Source: Patellaria atrata CBS 101060 (taxonomy: Eukaryota; Ascomycota; Dothideomycetes; Patellariales; Patellariaceae). From it: a stretch of 64,000 bases of DNA. Under the pieces are notes generated by a model that saw only the letters and a list, made by a program, of their open reading frames with translations, did no database searches and was not told the origin of the DNA. How positions within the stretch are numbered: the first letter of the stretch is position 1; each line of letters begins with the position of its first letter. This document shows, piece after piece, positions 11,056 to 20,489 of this stretch. The stretch lies in contig MU006099.1 in the NCBI GenBank assembly GCA_010093705.1, positions 720,757-784,756 of the forward strand, written 5' to 3'. The translations under genes were made by a program, and so were the position numbers.

Positions 11056-12885
11056 TCAATAGTTGAACGACTCAACTATAACTCTCCTCCCCTCTAGCCA
11101 TTCTAATACATTCTTCTGGAAATGCTCACCAGCACATACATACCAATCATCTATACACCCTTGGTCCACAAGATCCTCCTTAACCAACCTCCTTGTTTTT
11201 ATCTGAAGACCTTTCTCCCTTATGCGCTCGATCAGGTTCCTTGTATCTCCCTCCAAGCCCCCATCCCTACTCGTAACAAATACTCTCATAGAGTCTTTGA
11301 ACCCATTCTGTCCATGCCTTTCCGCTTGCCTAAGCACTTCCTCCACGAACGGCAGGTCAGCAACTCTCAGGCTCCAAAACACTACTGGGGCAGCCTTATC
11401 TAAACATGCCAAAAACGGCGTAATTCCGACTCCACCGGCCACAAACGCCGTTTTGCTTTCCCCGGTTCCTTCCTTCAGTTTAAAATCGCCCCCAAACCCC
11501 TTTAACGGGACCTTCAGCTCGCTCTCTCCCTTCTGTCTAAAAAGATATCCCGTTACTGGCCCGACGTTGCGGATGGTGATCTCGAACTCATTATCTGCTA
11601 GCATAGCTGGCGGTGAAGAGACGGTAAACGTGCGTACAAAGTCGTCATTCAAGCTGCGAGGGTCAGAATCACGCATGTGGCTGTACCCCAGGTCGAGCTC
11701 CTTCTTGAAGTCGAAGACGGCCCACTGACCGCCTGTATAGGAGACCGGCTTCGCTGTACGGAAGCGAAAGCATGCTATAGATGGTGTGAGGAGTGTTTTC
11801 TTGATGAGAGTGGCGGTGGGGAGCTGTATACTTGGCGCGGAGAGTGACGACATACGACTACCTTCTATACTAAGAAGGCGAAGAGGAGGGTTGTACGGGG
11901 ATTTCTCGCGCTCGATGCCGCGGAAGGGGAGGCCCCGTTCGACGAAACGGGCCGCAGTGACGGTTACCTTTACGGCAAGGTTGGTATGGGGCATCACGTT
12001 TTCGGAATCTTGCCCGGTGAGAATGGTAGTACGGCCGGTCAGATACAGTACGTTGCCGGTCGAGAAATCGGGGAATACGAGACCGGCGAGAGGCGTCCCA
12101 TATAGATTGCCGAGAGTCTGATACAGCCGGTTGCCGCTGTATTCGGGCCAGACGAGCTCAGCCCCTAAGGTGTCGTTGGATAGGACTCGGATGAAACCGG
12201 CTGGACCTCCTCGGTGATTCGTGTCCATGTCTTCCTGGTTGTTGGAGCTGGTGATGAAGAACAAGTCTGCCTTGGCGAGTAGATTCAATGCCGCTTCAGA
12301 AAGTTGCGGGGAGCCGGAAGTGAGTATTGGTACGGGCGAAGCAGAATGTATTTCCTTTTTGTTCAGATATTTCGGACAGTTCCCCAGGGATTGCTCGATT
12401 TTAGTGACAAGTTGGATTTGGCCAACGCCCGAGACATCCAGGTTGGTTTCCTGACCTTGTTTAAGATGATCAACTGCACCAGCAACCATACGACCGTACA
12501 ATTTCACTCTTCTCCTCGTCATTAGATCGATAGTCAGGCCACCTATCATTCTGCCTTTCCCTTCTTCCTTCACAACCTCCCCGTCAGCTCTTCCACCAAA
12601 CAAAGCTTGTACGACCGGATCGTATTTCCTGTCGACTAGAGTCTTAGTTCCGATGATAGATGACCCAAGCGGCTGAGAGAATCCAGGATCACCCCCCCAG
12701 ATGGTTGTCCATGGTCGGTTCTCTGAGTCTAAAGTACCAATGGCTAGAAGAGGTGCTCTTTGAAGCATGAATACTGCTCCTGGAGCTAAACCAGTAGAAG
12801 TCGGGTTGTCCTGTTCTGGGACGTTGAGAAGGCGATGCATCGCTTCTTCTCCTTCATTCCAACCCATCGCCATGGAGAAAGCCAT
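11056..12885 (-). CDS. PNPOx-like flavin domain fused to FAD/NAD(P)-binding reductase
   Basis: Single exon, 609 residues from the Met at 12885. An open frame extends upstream to 13020, but the extra 45 residues come from a poly-A tract region and do not look conserved. The N-terminal half matches the split-barrel pyridoxamine-phosphate-oxidase-like type (GWNEGEEAMHRLLNVP, then LQRAPLLAIGTLDSENRPWTTI). The C-terminal half is a ferredoxin-reductase fold: an FAD-binding motif RTFTVSSPP, an NAD(P)-binding motif GGVGITPFLA and a terminal CAGEHF. Related bacterial and fungal fusions often end in a 2Fe-2S ferredoxin domain with a CxxxxCxxC cluster; none is present here, and the protein stops about 20 residues after CAGEHF. 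It is probably a cytosolic flavin-dependent oxidoreductase; the substrate is unknown. It is divergent from the MARVEL gene at 13799. Confidence 0.88.
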   Translation of the reverse strand: MAFSMAMGWNEGEEAMHRLLNVPEQDNPTSTGLAPGAVFMLQRAPLLAIGTLDSENRPWTTIWGGDPGFSQPLGSSIIGTKTLVDRKYDPVVQALFGGRADGEVVKEEGKGRMIGGLTIDLMTRRRVKLYGRMVAGAVDHLKQGQETNLDVSGVGQIQLVTKIEQSLGNCPKYLNKKEIHSASPVPILTSGSPQLSEAALNLLAKADLFFITSSNNQEDMDTNHRGGPAGFIRVLSNDTLGAELVWPEYSGNRLYQTLGNLYGTPLAGLVFPDFSTGNVLYLTGRTTILTGQDSENVMPHTNLAVKVTVTAARFVERGLPFRGIEREKSPYNPPLRLLSIEGSRMSSLSAPSIQLPTATLIKKTLLTPSIACFRFRTAKPVSYTGGQWAVFDFKKELDLGYSHMRDSDPRSLNDDFVRTFTVSSPPAMLADNEFEITIRNVGPVTGYLFRQKGESELKVPLKGFGGDFKLKEGTGESKTAFVAGGVGITPFLACLDKAAPVVFWSLRVADLPFVEEVLRQAERHGQNGFKDSMRVFVTSRDGGLEGDTRNLIERIREKGLQIKTRRLVKEDLVDQGCIDDWYVCAGEHFQKNVLEWLEGRRVIVESFNY

Positions 12886-13798
12886 AACGGTAGAAACGCT
12901 CGAGATCTTCACCAAAGGGATAGTCAGAGATATATCTAAGGTTTTTGGTGGCTCGTAAGTGGTGATTAATCTCAACAATATTTGATATGTGTACAAAAAA
13001 AAAAAACCACAGGAACTCATACAGAGATCCGATGCTAATAAGAGCCGATCGTTATATACTATCTCATTTCAAGGCCGCAAATAGTTGTACATCATATCCC
13101 TCGGAGATGGTGATTTGTGCTGACAATATTCCGAACTCGAGAACCCCCTCGTATCCTCATCATTGGAATTAGACAACGGAATTCTAAATTGAGGTTGGAA
13201 ATCAGAGTCTATAGGGTGGAAAAATTGAGTAAGATGATAGGTAATCATAATACAGCAACCTGGAGATCGATGGTGCGGAGTATAGGGTTGTAACTATCCG
13301 AAAAGCAATTATAAGCGGGGTGATACCAAAATAGACGTCGATACCACAGAAGAAACAACATCAACGAAGTAACAATAGCAGTTGACCAAGTTTGACCTTT
13401 ATGATTGAGATAGATGAATACAGTACTTTCCTACCTTTGATAATGAGTTGAGACCAAGTCCTCCCCCGTCTGTGCGGTGATCTGTTCGAGAACAATTCAG
13501 CATACGGCTCAACCAATATCCATCACATCACATCGTCTCATCAGGGCCATCAACAAGCACATTACCTCTTGCATTCTAGAGTTTGCCAATTCCATAAACC
13601 GAATTGTTTCGCCAGTTGGCCATCATGTTGGAGAAATGTTTTAGTTAAGCGGCATGAAGATATTCAAAACGCTTGCCAAGCCGTCCGATACCTCTTTAGA
13701 GCCTTACGGAGGAGTAAACAAGAAGACCAAAGATGCCATTTCAGGACCGTCAAGCTTTTCAATCTTTTGTTTATTAAAATCGTACTGTATATGTACTC
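12886..13798. other. Intergenic, divergent promoter region
   Basis: About 0.9 kb between the reductase (minus) and the MARVEL gene (plus). It holds a 12-nt poly-A tract near 12996 and short chance frames. No gene is supported. Confidence 0.45.
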
Positions 13799-14993
13799 AT
13801 GGCTCCTCAACATGTTGTCCCACCTATGACTCCTATACTATCCTCTCAGAAACCGAAGTTCAAAATGCCCAGTTTCCCCAATATCAAGACCCAGATCGAG
13901 AGGCTCAAGCAACTGAAAGCGGGAGCTTCTTTGCCCAGATGGAAGAGCAAGGGTAGTTCTGTCGGAAGACCAACCAACAAACTGGGATCCTTCAAGTTAA
14001 AAGAGTCAATTGCAAGATTGCGTGCAAATATATCAAAAGAGAAAGTGAGGATAGCACCAACCCACTATCCCCATATTCCCTTCCATGGCCTCCGAACTAT
14101 TCAACTACTTTCTTCCGTCATCGTCGCCTCGTTTATATGGTATTTTATGGACAATTTGAAACAAGAGAATGACGGTGTCCCTTGGACGTTCACTCTCGTA
14201 CTACCTACCTCTTATGCACTACTACTCCCCTAATCTAATTGTACCATAGCTCCTAGTCATCTCCATGCTCACAATTATATCCCTTACCGTAACCATCATC
14301 CTCCACCTCTTCTACGGCCTAAACCCTCGCCTCAATTTCTCCCTCAACAGCTCTCTAACCATCATCTAGGCCATTAGCTTCTCCCTCCTGAGCTAGTGGA
14401 GTCGCCGCACCCTCACACATGACTGCAGTGTGACTTACTGGCGTAACGATACTGGCATCAAGATCTGCGAAATATACAAGGCACTCTTCTCCTTTACACT
14501 GTTTGCAACGTATATACCCTTTCCCCCTTTGGTCTTCACCTCTTCTTATCTCATTACCTTACTAACCCCTTCCAGTCTCTCCACCATCGCAGCACTCCTC
14601 CTCGACATCCACGTCCACAAACGCTTCACCCGCCTTGGCCCCTATAACAACCTCGGCGATGTCGAACTCAAATCGACTTCAATTTTCAGCACCTCGACCT
14701 TGAATGTCGAAGCGCCAATGTTGCCGCCGAAGTCGCAGACGCTGTCCAAGCGCATCCAGATGTCCGAGGAGGAATACGAAGATATACCTGTGGAAAGGTT
14801 CCAGGACCCAGGAGAGACAAGCGGTGGTGCGATGACGCCGGTTGAGCAGGTCGTTGCGGCCGCGACCGGGGCGGCGAAGGGAAAGAAGGGAAGAAGAAGG
14901 CTAGGGTACATGAAGCTGTGTGAGTTATATATAGATGAAATTAATAGAGTTCACAAACAGGGACTGCGGCTGGCTGTAGCTAAAGGGGTCTGA
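13799..14993 (+). CDS. MARVEL-type membrane protein with two in-frame UAG codons
   Basis: Three exons, 13799-14197, 14250-14509 and 14576-14993, with introns of 52 nt (CTAAT branch, CATAG acceptor) and 66 nt (CTAAC branch, CCAG acceptor); all junctions keep frame. The model has 358 codon positions. A basic N-terminus (about 1-95) is followed by four hydrophobic segments: IQLLSSVIVASFIWYFM, VISMLTIISLTVTIILHLF, SLTII-AISFSLLS and IYKALFSFTLFATLS. The motifs HLFYGLNPRLN, CSVTYW and LLLDIHVHKR are typical of fungal MARVEL proteins, which sit in the plasma membrane. The C-terminal 110 residues are acidic, then basic. Codons 173 (14367-14369) and 182 (14394-14396) are TAG, both in the third helix where relatives appear to have Trp. 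Frame, composition and splice sites stay intact after them. Options are stop recoding by A-to-I editing, a young pseudogene, or an in-frame intron at 14289-14396 that would delete a helix. Confidence 0.7.
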
Positions 14994-15481
14994 AATGAAT
15001 AGACGGTTTAGGTAGCCGGGGGTAATGTATCTTTAAGGGACGGAAGGCACTTGGTGGCGTCGAGTCCCAATAGAGCTGTAGGAAATCAAGTCTAGCTTTC
15101 TTGTACTTATGTATTGCTTGTTATCCAACTTACCTGTATGTAAGACCACATCCGATAGACCACCGATTGGAAAACTGTTCAGCGCAACTAGACGCCTTCT
15201 ACATCCTATAAGTTTTGATCTGTTGGTATGTATAACGGATATAAGGAAGATATCACGGTCACCTGGCAATATCGATGTTTTCGAACAATCCCTTTTCATT
15301 GACTACCCTAGTCTTTTAGATATGATAGCTCCAAACTTCGCGTGCAATGCTATCTCAATCGGAGCTCATCAAGTCATCTCATGTCGTCTCATTCAATCAT
15401 ACACTCATCAGCCATAATGGACTCTTTATCACCATCATCAGAGGACCTACTATCTAGGACCCCATAGTCCTCCAGAAATAT
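14994..15481. other. Intergenic, convergent 3' regions
   Basis: About 490 nt between convergent genes. Short unsupported frames on both strands; nothing recognised. Confidence 0.45.
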
Positions 15482-16372
15482 CTACTCCTCATCCCAGACC
15501 GAAGCAATAGTCCTTGTAGAATGAACCTCCACAATCGACATATTGGATTTCGTAACCGTAACAAAAGTGGTACCACCAATGACGGGACTCGTCGGCTTAT
15601 CCGAATACACATCGATCAGAGACCAAGGGCCAAAGGGGTTAAAGCGGGTAGTCGTAAGCGTAGGTCCGTGGTGGAACGTGTGCGCGGCGCGAGTGCTACG
15701 TGAAAGTTCGTAGGTACCTGGGTGAGGGTGCGGAACTGTAGCGATGTAAGTTCCGAGTATTGAGATTGGCGTTGAGAATGGACTGGCGGTGGCTCCGAAA
15801 CTAAAAGTGGGGATTTTCCCGGTCTTGATGATCTCCGCATGAGTGGAGATGACGGGGGGTTCATCGGGAAAGGTCCAGCGCGTCGTGGTACTCATAACCC
15901 GGGTGCTGAGGGTCGGTGGTGGCCAGATGAACCTACGCGTGGTGGTGCTTGCGAAAGAATGCGTGGGAGCTTGTGAATCGATGCTCGAGGTTTCCATGAT
16001 ACGAGGTGGGAGAGTAGCTCCACTGGCAAGGCTCGTGAGGGGATAAATCGAGGAGTTGCGAAAGCACCTGTAATGATACTTAGTACAATGCTGGGATGGA
16101 GCACCTGGACCAAGGCTACACATGTTTATGCGGGGGGTGGGAAGTTATACGTACCCATACACATTCGGATTATAGCAGTCTTGTCCACAGGGTAGGTAGG
16201 CGAGTCCATCGACGATAGGGCACAAATAATCGGGAGAAAAGCAGTTGTAGAGCTCAGTGTCGTAGACTACGTTTCCGCAATACTCTTGACCATCATCGCC
16301 TACGGTGCCTGAGGTGCGCTGGCCGAATGCCACGGCCAAGAAAGCTGGAATGAGGATGAGGACGGATCTCAT
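15482..16372 (-). CDS. Secreted protein with CBM52-type Cys-rich head and Ser/Thr-rich tail
   Basis: Two exons on the minus strand, 16155-16372 and 15482-16067, with an 87-nt intron (donor GTACGT, acceptor TTACAG) and 267 residues. Residues 1-18 (MRSVLILIPAFLAVAFGQ) form a signal peptide. Residues of about 30-75 carry six cysteines (32, 44, 51, 62, 66, 74) in the order C-x11-C-x6-C-x10-C-x3-C-x7-C, with EYCGNVVYD, LCPIVDG and PCGQDCYNP. This matches the carbohydrate-binding module Pfam calls Carb_bind (CAZy CBM52), found next to endo-beta-1,3-glucanases such as fission yeast Eng1. The rest is Ser/Thr/Pro-rich and probably O-glycosylated. No catalytic domain or GPI signal is seen. A wall-associated sugar-binding protein is inferred. 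The intron junction was chosen because it completes the sixth cysteine (YGC). Confidence 0.72.
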
Positions 16373-17948
16373 GACGGAGATAAGTGGTGCAATTGGAGTA
16401 GAAGAAGAGAAGGCAATGGAGAGTTCGCGTTCTGGGAAACTCTATAAGGGAGAAGGTAGAAGTTAGGATTGAGGCAGAGTCAGTGGGCTACTCATAGAGC
16501 TAGCAAACGTACGTCCCCGAATGCAGGAATTAACAAATAGACTTGTACCGTGAAGTAGTGAAGAGATCGATTATGGAGGGGTTGAGTTATGTAACGTTCG
16601 CCGTGACTCTTTACGTTGGAAGTTGACATGTGACTTCAAGATAAAACATACGACAGTTGCATTGGCAAGACCTCATGTAATATATTAAGATTGAAATGGA
16701 TTACTACATAATTTTCCTAGTGTGACTTCTAGTAAGGATATGGAGTTGACTTTAATCTCCCTTATCGAGAGAAAAGACTAAGAAACATACCGAGCATACA
16801 TTCACCTGCTATTGTATCCTTTCATAGAGTAACTTACTATGGCTATGTTAATGTTCCAGGAGATAATTGATATTTCCGTACGAAGCCGGTCGAGCAGATG
16901 CCTCTGCTTCATACTACCTCTCCACCCCTAAATGTTTATAGTAGTGACAGAGGTATAAAATCATAGCGATAGGGAAGAACCGTAAAGATAGCTCTTACCA
17001 TAATATGCCTGAATTTCTACGTTTGTATCAAGTGATGAACCTCACTCACCACCGTACATGACATGATAGTAGTCCAACGTATATGCGCATCATGCGTTCA
17101 GTGATCGCAAGCTGTACCAGACACGAACCCTTACGTATTTGCCTTGGTTAAATTGGAAGGAGAAAGTCCTGAGAGTATTGCTGTTGATCTCCTCATTGCT
17201 ATCATGTGGGACTATGTAATAGAGAACGCGTATCGACAGTCTAACTTTATTGGACCAAAGTCTCGCGTTATGCTGTATGATCCGGTTACATAAGAATGCG
17301 AACCCTTTTCGGTACTATGGAGGTATAGTACAGCAAAATTCAGACTTAAGGTATCGGTCATTGAAGCTTCGAATTTGATCTTGCTTGATATCATCATTGT
17401 GATAATCTTTTTGCTGAATGCCTCGGTCAAGGTATGGAAATCGAGCGTTGAAACAGGGTAACTGTACATCTAGTCGTTGACTTTTAGTTAACAGAGAAAG
17501 TGACACATGGAGCAGAGATGGATACAGCGACAAAATAGTAGCTATGGGAGTCACAATTGATGGTTCTACCTACCTTATAAATGCACTCAGACACTGAAGG
17601 TATTCTGTAATTTACACCCAGTTGGCATGGTAGTTCTAATCGAAAACCTAACCGTCCATCATTGTAAAGAATGAGCAGTTCAACCTTAGCTAGGACAAGT
17701 TCCAGAATATAAGTACAGTACCTAGCTGACATTATTCCCTTGGTGAGGGTATTCTGATGGTTGCTTACAGTCGAAGAAAAGGAGTCAAATACTGTACTCT
17801 ACTGAGTCATTAAGGTTGGCGGGGTGCGCACTGATGATGTTGTTCCCCCCGCCAAATTCTTGAAATATATAAGAACCTACCACCTCCTCGCGAGAAAATC
17901 AATCCCCTTATTGTGTCTGGACTCAATCTCCTCCCCTAATCCTCAATC
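16373..17948. other. Intergenic, divergent promoter region
   Basis: About 1.6 kb of AT-rich DNA between the CBM52-type gene (minus) and KRS1 (plus). Small frames of 60-90 codons on both strands show no coding character. Two GTACAGTA words lie at 17714 and 17790. I see no RNA gene or repeat. Confidence 0.45.
17866..17872 (+). promoter_or_regulatory. TATA-like box of KRS1
   Basis: TATATAA lies 77 nt before the KRS1 ATG and is followed by a C-rich leader. The position and sequence fit a TATA element, but this is inferred from sequence only. Confidence 0.35.
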
Positions 17949-20091
17949 ATGGCTGAAGCAGTTAAAGAAGCCATTCAGGGCGCAGTGGAGCATGTCACCG
18001 GCACACAAGGCCAATCCTCTACAGCAGATCCTGTTGCTGCGACTACAGAATCAACCGCAAATCTACATCTCGACGAGGTAACTGGAGAGAGGGTTTCCAA
18101 GACTGAACGTATGTTTTGATACCTAACATAATTGAATGGTTCTAATTGTTGCATTGTAGTCAAGAAACGCCAGAAGCAACGCGCCAATGAAGCTAAGAAA
18201 GCGGAAAAGGCGGCGGCAGCTCCCCAAAAGCCAGAGAAGAAAGCCAAGAGTGGTGAAGAAGACGAGAAGGAGCTTACTCCAAACGTGTGTTGTCATCAGA
18301 TGTGACAGCCATGAGTAGCGTCTCTAACATATCCATAGCAATATTTCGAGATCAGAAGCAGGACGATAAACAACCTACGACAGACTAAGAACCCTAACCC
18401 GTTTGTTTCCCCAAAGTTGATCTCAAGGCACATGGAATGAAAATTGACGGTTATTAGGTATCCCCATAAATTCCATGTCAACACAGATCTACGCGAATTC
18501 GTTGAAAAGTACAAGGAACTTAGGAAGGGCGAGACACTCAAGGATGTTGAGATTCGAATTGGGGCGAGGATATACACTAAGGTGATACAAATCTAGAGAA
18601 AAACGGAAATAGATACTGACAATCGCTCAGCGTGCATCCGGCACCAAGTTACGCTTCTATGACGTACGAGCTGAAGGAACAAGAATACAGATTATGTGTC
18701 AGGCACAAGAAGCAACCGGGGATGTTCCCTTTGAAGCCCAACATGAACACCTAAGAAGAGGCGATATCATCGGTGTCATTGGCTATCCAGGAAGGACGAA
18801 TCCGCAGAAAGGGGGCGAGGGAGAGCTTAGTATCTTTGCGCAACAAGTCATCCTACTCACACCGTGTCTTCATCAGTTACCAGGTGAATATTATGGATTT
18901 AAGGACCAAGAAGAACGGCATCGTAAACGATACTTGGATCTCATCATGAACGACTCCACCCGCAATACTTTCATCACTCGGTCGAGGATGATCACATACA
19001 TACGCAAGTTCTTCGACTCGCGCGACTTCATCGAGGTTGAGACGCCAATGATGAATGCTATTGCTGGAGGTGCAACAGCTAAACCGTTCAAAACTTACCA
19101 TAACGAGCTAGACATGGAGTTATACATGCGTATCGCGCCAGAGCTCTACCTCAAGCAACTAATTGTTGGTGGCTTAGAGAGGGTATACGAGATCGGTCGC
19201 CAATTCCGTAACGAAGGCATTGATCTCACACATAATCCCGAGTTCACAACTTGCGAGTTTTACCAAGCTTTCGCGGATGTATATGATATAATGGACCTCA
19301 CCGAAGAACTCGTCTCTGGTCTTGTCAAGCACGTGACCGGGTCCTACAAGACGAAATTCCACACTCAACATGGCGAGGTCTACGAGGTTAACTGGGAGAA
19401 ACCGTGGAAGAGGATCGAAATGATGACCGCACTAGAAGAAGCAACCGGAGAAAAGTTCCCTCCCTCAAATCAACTACATACCCAAGAGACGAACGAGTTT
19501 CTTAAGCGCGTCCTTAAGAAGGTTAACGTCGACTGTACACCTCCCCAGACCAACGCGCGCATGATCGACAAGCTCGTCGGCGAGTTCATCGAAGAAAAAT
19601 GCGTCAACCCAACTTTCATTACCGGACATCCTCAGGTAGCATTCCTAGCTCCGTTGTCTTTCTTCTCGGGAACTAACTGAATCCTACAGATGATGTCCCC
19701 CCTGGCGAAATATCACCGCTCCTCCCCCGGTCTCTGCGAGCGCTTCGAAGCTTTCGTCTGCAAAAAGGAAATCGTAAATGCTTATACCGAGTTGAACGAC
19801 CCCTTCGACCAACGTATGCGTTTCGAGGAGCAGGCGAACCAGAAGGCCCAGGGCGACGAGGAGGCCCAGCTCATCGACGAGACCTTCTGCAATGCGCTCG
19901 AGTTCGGCCTACCTCCAACCGGCGGCTGGGGCATGGGAATCGACAGACTTGTTATGTTCTTGACGAATAATTATAGTATCAAAGAGGTGTTGACATTCCC
20001 CTTTATGAAGGATGAGAATAAGGAGAAGCCAAAAGCTGCGGAGGTTGTGGGTGTTACACCAATGCCAGAGGAGGGCATCCCGCACAAGTAG
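17949..20091 (+). CDS. KRS1: Lysyl-tRNA synthetase, cytosolic (class II)
   Basis: Six exons: 17949-18108, 18160-18284, 18339-18400, 18458-18581, 18631-19635 and 19690-20091; introns are 49-57 nt and all junctions keep frame (625 residues, close to yeast Krs1). The enzyme charges tRNA-Lys with lysine using ATP in the cytosol. Residues 1-95 are a Lys/Ala-rich appended helix that aids tRNA binding in eukaryotic LysRS. The OB-fold anticodon domain spans about 130-235 ([17 protein letters not shown]). Class II motif 1 is around [18 protein letters not shown] (294-309), motif 2 is [20 protein letters not shown] (349-368), and motif 3 is [13 protein letters not shown] (571-583). All key residues are present. 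No mitochondrial presequence is seen. This is one of the most secure calls in the window. Confidence 0.97.
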
Positions 20092-20489
20092 ATGACGTTG
20101 TTGCTGGGGCTACTGGCTCTGTGAAGAGAAGCCAGATTTGTGAATGTAGAACTGGTTACGCGTTCAGTTTGCCGGAATGAAAATTACCGTGCACCTGACG
20201 AGTGTACTGTCGTGGCAGTTTCTTGTTTTGGTAAAGTAGCTATCCATTCTGGATAGAGCTATCACCAACATATAGAAAATAAAGGATACCAAAATTACCT
20301 ATGTAACCTAGATAATTGCATAGAAGAAAATTTCCCATCTAGATTTATGCTAAAACAAACATTACGCCTACACAATTTTCCTTTTCGTAACCACATCACA
20401 AGAAAAGATGACTGACAAGGGGTATTAAAATACAGCCAATCCAAGTTTTGGACAAAATACCCAACTATCACCCTGGAAAAGATACTAGA
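20092..20489. other. Intergenic, convergent 3' regions
   Basis: About 400 nt between the convergent 3' ends of KRS1 and DUG2. AT-rich; no features seen. Confidence 0.5.

Noticed and set aside
12886-13020. 45-residue N-terminal extension of the reductase fusion
   Set aside because: It includes a poly-Phe stretch from a poly-A tract; the Met at 12885 begins the expected family start.
14289-14396. In-frame 108-nt intron that would remove both UAG codons
   Set aside because: The donor is weak (GTAACC) and removal would delete conserved sequence and most of the third helix; kept as an alternative but not preferred.
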